Part shown: positions 23,668-33,435 of the stretch, in pieces
How the letters are laid out: every line of letters begins with the position of its first letter
Position numbering within the stretch: the stretch's first letter is position 1
Assembly: GCA_016201105.1 (NCBI GenBank)
Contig: JACQDN010000034.1
Span: 1-51,292 of the forward strand
Origin: Pseudomonadota bacterium
GTDB taxonomy: Bacteria > Pseudomonadota > Alphaproteobacteria > Micropepsales > Micropepsaceae
DNA length: 51,292 nucleotides
Direction: 5' to 3'
Position numbers and translations under genes: made by a program
Notes under the pieces: generated by a model
What the model was told of the DNA's origin: nothing
Database searches by the model: none
Seen by the model: the letters and a program-made list of their open reading frames with translations, nothing else

Positions 23668-25371
23668 TTACTGCTGCACCGGCGTGTCGGCCGGGGTTTC
23701 GTCGTTGTCGTCGTGGTCGATCTTCATCATGACGTGGACTTTCGCCATCGCGGCGTCGAGTTTCGGCTTGGCGCGCGCCAGGGCGCGGGCGACGTGTTCG
23801 TTGAGGCGCGCTTCCATATGCACGAATTTCGCGGCCGACATCATTTGGGCTTGTGCGCGCGCCAGAGCGGCGCGGATGCGAGGCTCTTCATCCTTCATTG
23901 CCTTCGCCGTCATCGCATCGACTTTGGCGAGCTCGGCATCGATCTTGGGCTGGATCTCGGCGAGTTTCGCTTGCGCCTCTTGCGCTCTGGCCATGGCGGC
24001 GTCGATCTCGGCCTGATCGACGTCGCGGTCGATGTCGATCACGACATAGCGGTGATTATGTCCTTTGTCCGTCACCACGGCGTCCGGTGCGCCCTGGTCG
24101 ATATCGCGATCGATGTGAATCTTGATGTGCGCGCGATGAGGATGCTTGTCGTCATGCACGGGAGTGTCCGGCGCGGCGGGTGCGTCCGCCATGACGGGCG
24201 GCGGCGGCGGTGTGTCCGAAACCGGTGTCACGGGCGGCGGCGCGGGCGGAACATCCTGCGTTTGCGCAACGGGCGGCGGAGGCGGCGGCAAAGCTTGCGC
24301 AACCACGGGCGCGGAGACGGCCGGCGGGGGTTTGTCCTGCGCCAGCACGATATCGGGCCGCGCCAGGGCCAGCAGCGACGTCGCTGCTAATCCCAGGCAG
24401 GCAATCTTGAAAGCATCCATCGACGTTGCTCCTTTGCGCAAGCGATGAGGGGCCAATACGGATTTTACGCGAGCTTCGAGACTGGAGCGTGCCGCCATGG
24501 CAACGCCGGACGCGAGCGCGCGCCGCTGAAATTCCGAAGAGAGCTCGACGAGCTCGCCCGCGTAGGCGGACGGCTTGATGCCGGAAGCGATCACGGCATC
24601 GTCGGCGGCGATTTCGGCCTCGCGGCGAAGCGCGTGTGCCGCGATCCAGATCAAGGTGCTGGGCCAGAAGAGCGCGCAGATCAATTCCGACAGCAATTGC
24701 ACGAGACTGTCGCGCCGGCGCACATGCGCAAGCTCGTGCAGGAGAACGGCACGCAATCTTTCGCGCCGCCATTGCAGGGATTCTTTCGGCAGCAGAATGA
24801 CCGGCCGCAGAACGCCCCAGGTGACCGGCCCGGCGTCTCGCGAAGAGAGCCTCAGCTCGCAATTCTCGGGCGCGATATTCGAAAGATCTCCGCTCAGCGC
24901 ATGGGAAACGCTTTCCCGGCGCAGATCGCGCAGGCCCATAAGGCCGACGGCGAGACGCAGCACGACAAAGCCGGCGCCCGCGCACCAAACGATAAACAAG
25001 GCTCTCACGACATCGTTGATATCGAAGGTGGGCCAATCGAACGCAGGCCCATCGAACGCGGGCCCATCGAACGCAGAAACCGATTTTGCTGGAGCCGGCG
25101 ATGCCTCGGAAAGCGCTGTCGTTTCCAGCGGCTGTGGCGACACCATCTGCGGCGGCGCATTGCGATGTTCGAGCACGATGGCCGACGGCACGATGATCGC
25201 TACGACCGGAAATACGGCCAGGGCGCCGAATACCGCCAGCCACAGCAGATGGCGCAAGCTTGCTTGCTTGACGAGCTGCGACGCGAGCAGCGCGAGTGCC
25301 GGCAGCAGCACGGAGACCGCGAAGCATTCGCCCACGAACAACAATGCGCGCATCGCAAAGAACGACGTCAT
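23668..25371 (-). CDS. M56-family (BlaR1-like) membrane metallopeptidase with a charged C-terminal region
   Basis: A 567-residue protein. N-terminal membrane helices (about 10-35, 40-65 and 122-148) surround the M56 peptidase domain with zinc motif LLHELAH (H212, E213, H216) and third-ligand region REAEIAADDAVI. A short repeat of FDGPAFDGPAFDWP precedes helix three. After a further helix near 345-360, the chain has proline-rich segments and then long charged helices with many Ala, Glu, Lys and His, not the penicillin-sensor domain of BlaR1. It partners the adjacent BlaI-type repressor, whose cleavage it probably triggers; the signal sensed is unknown. The ATG at 25371 overlaps the repressor's stop. 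Confidence 0.86.
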   Translation of the reverse strand: MTSFFAMRALLFVGECFAVSVLLPALALLASQLVKQASLRHLLWLAVFGALAVFPVVAIIVPSAIVLEHRNAPPQMVSPQPLETTALSEASPAPAKSVSAFDGPAFDGPAFDWPTFDINDVVRALFIVWCAGAGFVVLRLAVGLMGLRDLRRESVSHALSGDLSNIAPENCELRLSSRDAGPVTWGVLRPVILLPKESLQWRRERLRAVLLHELAHVRRRDSLVQLLSELICALFWPSTLIWIAAHALRREAEIAADDAVIASGIKPSAYAGELVELSSEFQRRALASGVAMAARSSLEARVKSVLAPHRLRKGATSMDAFKIACLGLAATSLLALARPDIVLAQDKPPPAVSAPVVAQALPPPPPPVAQTQDVPPAPPPVTPVSDTPPPPPVMADAPAAPDTPVHDDKHPHRAHIKIHIDRDIDQGAPDAVVTDKGHNHRYVVIDIDRDVDQAEIDAAMARAQEAQAKLAEIQPKIDAELAKVDAMTAKAMKDEEPRIRAALARAQAQMMSAAKFVHMEARLNEHVARALARAKPKLDAAMAKVHVMMKIDHDDNDETPADTPVQQ

Positions 25372-25778
25372 CGCCCCTCCTCCTTGGCTTTCGCAATCAT
25401 GCGCGCCAGCCGGTCGAGTTCGTCGGGCGCGACGTCTTCGTGGCTGAGCAGCGCCGCCACGACGCGCTCGACGGAGTTGCCGTAAAAGGTCTTGAGCAGC
25501 GTTTCCATGGCGCGCTTGCCCATCTGTTCGCGCGCTACCTGCGGCTCGTAGATGTAGCGCGTGCCGTCGCTGGCGTGACGCACGTGGCCTTTCTTTTCCA
25601 GGATCGTGAGATGGGTGCGGATCGCGGTGTAGGTCGGCGGATGGGGCATCTGCTCGAGGATCTGCGCGGCCGAAGCTTTACCGAGCTTATAGAGCGCATC
25701 CATGATCTCACGCTCGCGGCGGGAGAAGCCTTGGGCGGGAGCGGCTTTGCGGGTGCGAGCGCGCTTATGCTTGACCAT
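25368..25778 (-). CDS. BlaI/MecI-family transcriptional repressor
   Basis: A 136-residue repressor. Winged helix at about 18-85 (SRREREIMDALYKLGKASAAQILEQM, then PPTYTAIRTHLTILEKKGHV), followed by the dimerisation helices (LLKTFYGNSVERVVAALL). Its stop overlaps the M56 peptidase start by 4 bases. The ATG at 25778 has no ribosome-binding site; instead it directly adjoins a perfect dyad, so the mRNA may be leaderless. Autoregulation is likely, as in other BlaI/BlaR pairs. Confidence 0.9.
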   Translation of the reverse strand: MVKHKRARTRKAAPAQGFSRREREIMDALYKLGKASAAQILEQMPHPPTYTAIRTHLTILEKKGHVRHASDGTRYIYEPQVAREQMGKRAMETLLKTFYGNSVERVVAALLSHEDVAPDELDRLARMIAKAKEEGR

Positions 25779-25813
25779 GCCAAAAAATTGGCACGTTAGG
25801 CAGCGAGCGTCAA
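25778..25813 (-). promoter_or_regulatory. Predicted promoter and dyad operator of the BlaI-M56 operon
   Basis: A perfect dyad tgccaa-aaaa-ttggca occupies 25778-25793, touching the ATG. A minus-strand TTGACG box lies at 25813-25808; a 17-base spacer gives a -10 of CAATTT and a start site at about 25778, the first base of the start codon. This dyad differs from the TACA/TGTA core known for BlaI and MecI operators. Confidence 0.6.
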
Positions 25814-25860
25814 TCGGGGGAAGCGTGAATACGGTGTAAGACAAGAACAAGAAAGACTGG

Positions 25861-26052
25861 TCACGCGGAGGCGCGGAGCCGCGGAGGAGCACTATCTGCA
25901 AATCCAACGACCGTCATGGCCGGCTTTATGCCGGCCAGCCACGAACGTGGTCAACGAAGGTGATCCGGGGTGGCCGGGACAAGCCCGGCCATGACGGTTT
26001 TTTGGGGGGTGAAGTGAAAAACCCTTCACCGTGGCTCCGCGCCTCCGCGTGA
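25861..26052. repeat. 192-bp element with 20-bp terminal inverted repeats, containing a second repeat (families B and C)
   Basis: tcacgcggaggcgcggagcc (25861-25880) is the exact complement of 26033-26052. Nested inside is a second palindromic element, ccgtcatggccgg (25911-25923) to ccggccatgacgg (25985-25997), a copy of the one at 43724-43833. The outer ends match the elements at 40531-40720 and 42754-42930. No coding sequence is evident. Confidence 0.82.
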
Positions 26053-26202
26053 AAATTCTTATTCCTGCTGCGCCACCGCCTGCATCCGCTTCATCGTGCG
26101 AACAGCGGGGGAGGAACGAGGAAAGCGGTTCTCATTCGGAATAACCCCGGGCCGCGTTAGACTGCATGCGCCCGACGGCGGTGTGAGCAGCGGAGGGATG
26201 TC

Positions 26203-26388
26203 ATGCTTCGAGTCACAAGACTTGCGAGCTATCTGGCGGTGCTTGCCGCAGTGCTGCTGCCGCTCGCGGCGCAAGCCGAGCGCCGACGGCCGCCGCATCG
26301 ATTGGGCGAACGGCACGTTCTGGCAGCGCTGAACGCCGGGGCGCCTCTGCCATCGTTGTTGCGGGCGCCGCGAGTTCGGCACCACTAG
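26203..26388 (+). CDS. Possible small exported peptide or gene remnant
   Basis: A 61-codon frame with a good signal peptide (VTRLASYLAVLAAVLLPLAAQA) and GGAGGGA just before the ATG. After the cleavage site the sequence is arginine- and histidine-rich and looks non-native. A different frame continues DGRRIDWANGTFWQR, so a frameshift just after the signal peptide is possible. Nothing else is recognisable from here to 26564. Confidence 0.35.
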   Translation: MLRVTRLASYLAVLAAVLLPLAAQAERRRPPHRLGERHVLAALNAGAPLPSLLRAPRVRHH

Positions 26389-26564
26389 CCCAAACACCGC
26401 AATCGCCACAATGAAGCGGTCAAGATTGGTGGACGAGGGATTCCACGGTTGGTTCAAATACAAACAACACCTGTCATCCCCGCTTTTGCTGCGGCAGGTC
26501 GCGCGTCCAACCTTGCACAACGTCGAAAAAAGATGAAAACCGCGGCCGTTCGACTTGCTTGCGC

Positions 26565-28073
26565 TTACTTGTTCAAATCGATCCGCAGCACTGTCCCGCT
26601 CCCGACAACACTGACCCAAAGCGTTTGACCGCTGGAAACGACATCCAGCGGTGCAACACCTGTCGGAAAGACGTCACAGTCGATGTCCGGCGTTTGCGGA
26701 TTGCAGATGGAAAGCGATGCGTCACCCCAATTGGCGACCCAGAGTTTTCCGGCGGCAAGCGCCAAACCCGTCGGCCTGTCACCGATCATATGCGTCAGTT
26801 TCAGAGGCGGCGTGCCCAAGCGCAGCACCGCTGGTACGCTCTGATCGTTGACCCAGAAGTCCTTGGCGTCGGCCAAGACAAAGTTCGACATGTGCGCGCC
26901 GGGTAATGTATCGCGCACGGCGTTGGTGGCGGGATCGATACGGGCAACAGTATCGCCGTACCAGTCCGTCACCACCACAAGACCGTCGACGAAGGCGATA
27001 CCGGACGGCGACTTGCCGACATTGGCGATGGTAGTGACAACACTAGTTTTGGAATCGATCCGCGACACCGTGCCGTCGCCGCCATTCGCCACCCAAACAC
27101 TTCCGGTACCCGCCGCAATCTCTCTCGGAAACGCGCCCACGTTGATGGTAGCGACAACCTTGTTGGATTTGGGATCGATGCGCGAGACGGTGCCGTCCTT
27201 GGCGTTCACGACCCATACGCTCGCGGAATCCGCGACCACGCCGATGGGCAGATGACCTACCGCAATGCGCGCCACGATTTGATTGGTCTGCGCATCGATG
27301 CGCGCGACCATGCCGTTGTCCTGGCCATAGGCGGCCCACAACGCGCCAAAACCCGGCGCCACGATTTGCGGCGCCTGACCTATGGGAATGGTCGTCACTT
27401 TGAGGCCCCAGCGGTGAAAGGCCAGGCTTTGCAAAATCGCAATGCCTTGTTGCTCCGCGGTGGGATCGGGCGCGTCGGGAGCGGTGCGTTGACTATAGTC
27501 GAGGAAGATCAGGTAGCCGGAATGTTCCGGGTGAACGCAGGCCAAGCGGTGCCACGAGAGGATATAGGCCTCGCTTTCGTGGCCGGGCACGCCACGGTCC
27601 TCGAAGGATGCGTCCCAGCGCACACAAGGTGCGCCTTCGACCATCGTCTGCGTGAACACCGATGAAATCTGGTTGTTCCGTGTCGAGCGCGTAGCCTCCG
27701 CCTCGGACCGTTCCTTCAAGTACTTGGTCAGTGCCTCGATAGCCGACTGCGGATCGTTGCTGAATTGGGGGACCACAGCGCCGGTGGCGGTGAAGAGGTA
27801 AGTGTTGGTGCTCGGCGAAAACAATCCGCCGAACAGGCCCTGCGATTTTCCGTGAACGGCCGTGAGCTTGAAAGCCCCGTCCTCGCTGCCGTCCTTTTTC
27901 GCCTGACCTCCAAACTGAAAATACCAATCGTCGTCCTTCGGCAGGGTCACGACGAAGCCCGGCAACAGGAAGTTCCGCGTCGGCACCATTTTGACCGGAA
28001 ACCAATCCGCGGATGCGGGCGCGCTGACGAGCAGCAAAAGGAAAAACGGCAACGAAAAAATGCGCAGGTGCAT
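26565..28073 (-). CDS. Exported YVTN/NHL-type beta-propeller protein
   Basis: A 502-residue secreted protein. Signal peptide (IFSLPFFLLLLVSAPASA), an N-terminal domain of about 220 residues without a family I recognise, then a propeller from about 225: repeated blades with the pattern V.RID..TN.VVA.I.VG..P.GIA....VWV.N..DGTVSRID. Cysteines at SICNPQTPDIDCDV may form a disulfide. It probably acts as an extracytoplasmic binding scaffold. ATG at 28073, no strong ribosome-binding site beyond AAGGAA. Confidence 0.85.
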   Translation of the reverse strand: MHLRIFSLPFFLLLLVSAPASADWFPVKMVPTRNFLLPGFVVTLPKDDDWYFQFGGQAKKDGSEDGAFKLTAVHGKSQGLFGGLFSPSTNTYLFTATGAVVPQFSNDPQSAIEALTKYLKERSEAEATRSTRNNQISSVFTQTMVEGAPCVRWDASFEDRGVPGHESEAYILSWHRLACVHPEHSGYLIFLDYSQRTAPDAPDPTAEQQGIAILQSLAFHRWGLKVTTIPIGQAPQIVAPGFGALWAAYGQDNGMVARIDAQTNQIVARIAVGHLPIGVVADSASVWVVNAKDGTVSRIDPKSNKVVATINVGAFPREIAAGTGSVWVANGGDGTVSRIDSKTSVVTTIANVGKSPSGIAFVDGLVVVTDWYGDTVARIDPATNAVRDTLPGAHMSNFVLADAKDFWVNDQSVPAVLRLGTPPLKLTHMIGDRPTGLALAAGKLWVANWGDASLSICNPQTPDIDCDVFPTGVAPLDVVSSGQTLWVSVVGSGTVLRIDLNK

Positions 28074-28204
28074 AGGAAGGAACCAAGAATGGGATGGCTG
28101 ATTGGAACGCTCGCCAGGGTAGCATGGATTGCTGCTGCCAAACTTGTCAGCAACCTGTCAGCAGCAGGGCTGCACAAAGCGCGAACACGCTCTATATTGC
28201 GGAC

Positions 28205-30658
28205 ATGGCTCACAATAATGGACAGGTTCCGCGCTCGGGCGGCCGTAAATCCCGTTCCGGCATGTCCGAGAACGCTGCCAAGTTCCAAGCGACGGCGGAC
28301 AAGGCGCCGATTGCGCCAGCGGGAGACGCATACGATCCCGCGGCGCCCGCGTTGGCGCCGATCGGCGATCTGCCCCTCCACGGCGCCACCGGTGCCGAGC
28401 TTGCCGGGTTTGTGCCGCATCGCCCCGCGCGGCCGGAGAAATCCGAAGGCGGCAAGGCGTTCAAGCTGGTCAGCGAATATGAGCCCGCCGGCGATCAGCC
28501 CACCGCGATCAAGGAACTGGTCGAGGGGCTTCGCGGCAATGCCGCTTCGCCCTCTCAAGACGCCGGTGCGCGAGTCTTAGGAACGATTGGGGAGCGCGAC
28601 CAGGTGCTGCTCGGCGTTACCGGCTCGGGCAAGACCTTCACCATGGCCAAGGTGATCCAGGCGGTGCAGCGCCCGGCGCTGATCCTGGCGCCCAACAAGA
28701 CGCTCGCCGCCCAGCTCTATTCGGAGTTCAAGCAGTTCTTCCCGTAAAACGCGGTGGAGTATTTCGTTTCCTATTACGACTACTACCAGCCGGAAGCCTA
28801 TATCCCGCGCACCGACACCTATATCGAGAAAGATTCCAGCGTGAACGAAGAGATCGACCGCATGCGCCATTCGGCGACGCGGGCGATTCTGGAGCGCGAC
28901 GACGTCATCATCGTCGCCTCGGTCTCCTGCATCTACGGCATCGGCGCGGTGGAGACCTATTCGGGCACCGCCGTCACGCTTCAGAAGGGCAAGCGCATCG
29001 ACCGCATGGATCTGATGCGCCAGCTTTCGGCTTTGCAATACCGCCGCAACGACGACAATTTCGTGCGCGGCGCATTTCGCGTGCGCGGCGACACGATCGA
29101 CCTGTTCCCGGCGCATTACGAAGACCGCGCCTGGCGCATCGAACTGTTCGGCGACGACGTGGATTCCATCACCGAGTTCGATCCGCTCACCGGCAAGAAA
29201 GCGGGCGTGCTGGAGTCGATCAAGGTCTACGCCAATTCGCATTATGTGACGCCGCGCCCGACGCTGGCCCAGGCGATCAAAGGCATCAAGCAGGAATGCA
29301 TCGAGCGCCTCGCCTGGTTCCGCGCCAACGGCAAACTCTTGGAAGCGCAGCGCCTGGAACAGCGCACGCAATTCGATATGGAGATGATCGAGGCGACGGG
29401 CTCCTGCGCCGGCATCGAGAACTATTCGCGCTGGCTTACGGGGCGCAAACCCGGCGAGCCGCCGCCGACCCTGTTCGAATATCTGCCCGACGAAGCGCTC
29501 GTCTTCTGCGACGAAAGCCATGTCAGCGTGCCGCAGATCGGCGCCATGTATAAAGGCGACTATCGCCGCAAGGGGACGCTGGCCGAATACGGCTTCCGCC
29601 TGCCCTCCTGCATCGACAACCGCCCGCTCAAATTCGAAGAGTGGGACGCGATGCGGCCGCAGACCGTCTATGTCTCCGCGACGCCGGGGCCGTGGGAGCT
29701 GGAGCGCACGGGCGGCATCTTCGCCGAACAGGTGATCCGGCCCACGGGACTTATTGATCCCCCTGTTGAGATACGGGCGATTGAAACCCAGGTCGACGAT
29801 CTCATCGCCGAATGCCGCGACATCGCCAAAAAAGGTTATCGCGCGCTCGTCACCACGCTGACCAAGAAGATGGCGGAGGATCTGACCGAATACATGCACG
29901 AGCAGGGCATCCGTGTGCGCTACATGCACAGCGACGTGGAGACGCTGGAGCGCATCGAGATCATCCGCGATCTGCGGCTCGGCGCCTTCGATGTGCTGGT
30001 GGGCATCAACCTCTTGCGCGAGGGCCTCGACATTCCCGAATGCGCCCTCGTCGCCATTCTCGACGCCGACAAGGAAGGGTTCCTGCGCAGCGAAACCTCG
30101 CTGATCCAGACCATCGGCCGCGCCGCGCGCAATGTGGACGGCAAGGTGATCCTCTATGCCGACAAAATCACCGGCTCGATGGAGCGGGCGATGGCGGAGA
30201 CCAGCCGGCGCCGCGAGAAGCAGAACGAATACAACAAGGCGCACGGCATCACGCCGCTCAGCATCAAGAAGAACATCGCCGACATCATGGGCTCGATGTA
30301 TGAGCGCGATCACGTGATGGTGGGCGTCGACGATCTCGGCGGCCTATCCGAAGACGGCAAGGAATTCATCGGCCACAACATCAAGGCGCACATCGCCGAT
30401 CTGGAAAAACAGATGAAGGATGCGGCAAGCAATCTCGAATTCGAAACCGCGGCGCGGATCAGAGACGAGCTCAAGCGGCTCCAGGCGACGGAGCTCGCCA
30501 TCGCCGACGATCCGTTCGCGCGGCAGCGGGCAGTGGAAGATGCGGCGGACGCGGCCGTGCGCGAAGGCTCCGCGCGCGGCGCAAGCACGGGCTATGTGAA
30601 GCGGCGGGTGGGAAACAGGCCGGGGCGGCCGAAGACGTTTGGAAGTAGGTCGCGGTAG
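28205..30658 (+). pseudogene. uvrB: UvrB (excinuclease ABC subunit B) with an in-frame stop codon
   Basis: UvrB is the damage-verification helicase of nucleotide excision repair. Upstream of the stop: a family-typical start ([20 protein letters not shown]), Walker A GVTGSGKT and [22 protein letters not shown] at 28745-28747 stands where other UvrB proteins have Glu in FFPENAVEYF. The same frame then continues [21 protein letters not shown], the helicase motifs ([22 protein letters not shown]) and the UvrBC domain, to 30658. A GAA-to-TAA change is the only visible lesion. The Walker A segment is on the truncated N-terminal piece (180 residues from ATG 28205); a GTG at 28754 could start a 634-residue C-terminal piece without it. 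There is a long, low-complexity N-terminal extension. Readthrough, sequencing error or a real loss are all possible. Confidence 0.9.
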
Positions 30659-30745
30659 GGCGACTTGCTTGCCTTGCCGAAACGCAGCGTAGGCAGGTCC
30701 GGCGTAGCGGCGAAGATGGAAGACGTTTGGGAGTCGGTCGCGTTT

Positions 30746-33298
30746 TCAGTCGACTGTTTTTTTAAGCTTGACGAGCGCTTCGTCTTTTAAAAACTCAAAC
30801 AACTTATCTAGACGCCACTCGTCCGCATGGCATTTCTCGATGATCCTGTTTCTCCGATTTAAGGGAAGGCCTCGTCGTACATCCTGAATTATTCCAAAAA
30901 CTCGCTCTCGAACTTCGACGAACCTGGTCGGCACAGCCAAGAACATCTGCTCGTTAGGAGTGGCTTCGTCCGTACAAATTCCCTTGGGGCCAACAATAAG
31001 TAGCCCCAAACACTTATGATCGCCGAAAGTTTTCTGCGTCCATTCGTAACTGTTATGCGCTTGGCCGATCTCTTTCTTGTTGTATTGGGCAGGATGATTT
31101 TTATCGGTCTTTAGTTCGAACGGGAGGGACAATTTGTTGACGCCATCCAGCCAAAGGACATCTGGACCGACGTCGTCATCGTTGTCAGGTCTAGAGGCAG
31201 TAAACCCCAGGAACGCTCCCAAGGCCCTCGTTGCCTCTTCCATTTGATTTGTTGAACCACCATCCAAATTTTGAAGCGAGGCCTTTAATTTTCGGAATTC
31301 CTTGTTGAAACCTTCATCGGAGCTAAGACCTGCAATCGCATCAACATTGGACGCAAAAGGATTCAAAGGCTCTAGTGGCGTCCCATCTCGTACCTGACGG
31401 GCTTCGGGCACCACAAAATTCACGCCAAGCTGAGCTCGTGCCCGGCGGTAACTGTTCATCGCACTTTCTATATCACCCTCGGCCTCGTAGCAGCCGCCAA
31501 GCCAAACGTTGTGCCATCCCCCAAGTCGTGTATCAGCTCTCGTAGTAGCCTCTATTGAAGCTTCGAGAACCATTCGAGCTTCGACGATTTCGCTCTGCCA
31601 GCTGTGCCTAATGTAGTCCGCTTCTGCCTTCGCCGCGGTTAGAAGGCCACCTTCGATTTGATCAGCTTTGGTCGTGCTCTCAGCAGATATCTGACCTTTT
31701 TCAATATTGTCACCATAAGCGGCCAACCAGCCCTCATCCCGCTTTAGTATCAGATCGACTACTTGGCGCACGTCGCCTATCGTCTTTATGTTCATTTTCT
31801 CTTGCACAAATCTGCCTAACAATATCTGCTGTCGCAACAAATCCGGAAGTAACGCCACATTCCGGTCATTGCTTATCCAGATTGAAACGTCACGCCCTTC
31901 GACAAAGAACACACCGTAGTCGTTCCGACCGCGATTTATGCGACCGAAAAGCTGAGCCAGCCTATTCGCCATTCGACTTGCGAAAAGGTTCTTCATATTG
32001 AGGTATAGCCAGAGGTATCTTTCGAGCAGAGAGCCTCCCGCGGGAAGCCCATCGATCATCATGAGGCGGCACGTATCGTGTGGAAGGTCGATTCCATCAA
32101 CTCGCGAAACCAAGACAAACGCTCCCGTTGCGGCTCCCCGAAACTTGTTGAGTTCGTTGGTGAAGTCTTCGCGCTTTGGAGGAATTGCTGTTGTTTTCCA
32201 TTTATCGGCAACGAGGTAGTTTGGTACGGCTATCAAAATCTTATTGGAGGCCGAAAAAGTCTTTGCAATTAAATCAGCACCACTGTTCCCAAGCGTATTA
32301 GCGAGCAATATCAATCTTTCCCCGTTTCCGGCGTCATTCTTGGGTTCAATTACGTGGGAGGGCTCACGACCGAAGGCGCGGACAAAATCCGTTTTGTATT
32401 GAAGGGTCGCCGAAAGATAAACGCGGCGAACAGTCGGCCCGAAAAATGGCAACGTCGAAACCGGAAGAAATGGAGGTGTAATTTCACACTCACCATTCGC
32501 AAAAATGACTGCGCAACTTTTCAGGTGGTCGCGCAGATGATTTAGCGGAAACTTGAACTGCAACTGCTCCGCAACTTTTGGGTTCGCAAAGAGGGCGGCA
32601 AGGGCCGCAGAGTTTTCACGAACTGCGCCAGGAGAAGCTAAGATTGCACTCTGGGAGCCACTCCCTAGTGCTTGTTGAAATAGCCCTTGGCGGTCAATCT
32701 TTAGAAAATGGGGATCAAAGACGCGAGCAATGCTCTGCAATAATTCATTATTGTCGCTTGGTGAAATTCTGAGCGAGAACTGATCTCTAATCATACCTTC
32801 GGCAACATGCGCGTCGTCGAAGATAATTGCACCCGGTGATCGAGTTCCCCGAAACGTGGTTATTCCACTGAACAACGCCTGGTATGTGGTGATGCAAAAG
32901 GCCTTGCCCGTCTCGAACAAATCATTATCGAACCCGCCTTCTATTCGTGTTGTGTGTTGGATGCCGATCCCTTTGGCGGCCAACGAAGTCTGCTTCACAA
33001 GATCGATTGTCGCACAAACATACACTACATTTTCGACGCCTTCGTTGTGCAAACTTTGGGCAATAAGAGATCCAACGAGCGTTTTCCCCGCCCCCGTGTT
33101 TAGAGCGATAAGAACGTCGGGACTTTTTCTGTGGGCATCCCATCCTTTAAGAGCATCTGTCTGACCTCTCCAAAGATCATTGTGCGTACCTGGTAGACTA
33201 GGCAGTTTCTCAAATATTTCGATAGGATTGATCGGCAATTTCTCTTGTTTTGCCGTCATTTTTCCAAGTTGGGAAAAATCAAATTTGTCTTGAGCCAT
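30746..33298 (-). CDS. SF2 helicase fused to a C-terminal PD-(D/E)XK-like nuclease (candidate defence protein)
   Basis: An 850-residue protein. Helicase motifs in order: Q-motif region LWRGQTDAL, Walker A NTGAGKT (67-73), Walker B FDDAH (160-164), motif III SAT (296-298), motif V SRVDGIDLP (about 398), motif VI QLFGRINRG (449-457). A TPR-like helix pair near 600-620 (GCYEAEGDIESAMNSYRRA) follows. The C-terminal domain has GPDVLW (D713), then FELK (E728, K730) and QAHNSY (from Q746), the layout of a PD-(D/E)XK nuclease. GC content is near 50 percent, well below its neighbours, which suggests transfer. It is divergent from a DpnI homologue. I cannot assign it to a named defence family. Confidence 0.82.
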   Translation of the reverse strand: MAQDKFDFSQLGKMTAKQEKLPINPIEIFEKLPSLPGTHNDLWRGQTDALKGWDAHRKSPDVLIALNTGAGKTLVGSLIAQSLHNEGVENVVYVCATIDLVKQTSLAAKGIGIQHTTRIEGGFDNDLFETGKAFCITTYQALFSGITTFRGTRSPGAIIFDDAHVAEGMIRDQFSLRISPSDNNELLQSIARVFDPHFLKIDRQGLFQQALGSGSQSAILASPGAVRENSAALAALFANPKVAEQLQFKFPLNHLRDHLKSCAVIFANGECEITPPFLPVSTLPFFGPTVRRVYLSATLQYKTDFVRAFGREPSHVIEPKNDAGNGERLILLANTLGNSGADLIAKTFSASNKILIAVPNYLVADKWKTTAIPPKREDFTNELNKFRGAATGAFVLVSRVDGIDLPHDTCRLMMIDGLPAGGSLLERYLWLYLNMKNLFASRMANRLAQLFGRINRGRNDYGVFFVEGRDVSIWISNDRNVALLPDLLRQQILLGRFVQEKMNIKTIGDVRQVVDLILKRDEGWLAAYGDNIEKGQISAESTTKADQIEGGLLTAAKAEADYIRHSWQSEIVEARMVLEASIEATTRADTRLGGWHNVWLGGCYEAEGDIESAMNSYRRARAQLGVNFVVPEARQVRDGTPLEPLNPFASNVDAIAGLSSDEGFNKEFRKLKASLQNLDGGSTNQMEEATRALGAFLGFTASRPDNDDDVGPDVLWLDGVNKLSLPFELKTDKNHPAQYNKKEIGQAHNSYEWTQKTFGDHKCLGLLIVGPKGICTDEATPNEQMFLAVPTRFVEVRERVFGIIQDVRRGLPLNRRNRIIEKCHADEWRLDKLFEFLKDEALVKLKKTVD

Positions 33299-33435
33299 GT
33301 CTCTCTCGAAATTGTACTGTTCTAGTTCCTGCCAATATTGCAGAAAATAAGTTTAGCTGAAACTATGATTTTGACGTAAGGAAGTAAGCGGCACGATACA
33401 GGGACGAATGACATCCCCATCATACTTCGATCGCA
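33299..33435. promoter_or_regulatory. Divergent promoter region of the helicase-nuclease and DpnI-like genes
   Basis: A 137-bp AT-rich spacer. For the DpnI-like gene, TTGACG (33371-33376) and GATACA (33395-33400) with an 18-base spacer are plausible -35 and -10 boxes, about 35 bases before the ATG. No clear promoter could be picked for the helicase. Confidence 0.4.

Noticed and set aside
26059..26619. 186-codon minus-strand frame
   Set aside because: Cys/Arg/Ser-rich without structure, overlaps a repeat and the end of the propeller gene.
28577..30313. 578-codon minus-strand open frame opposite uvrB
   Set aside because: Same shadow effect; the UvrB helicase motifs on the plus strand are unmistakable.
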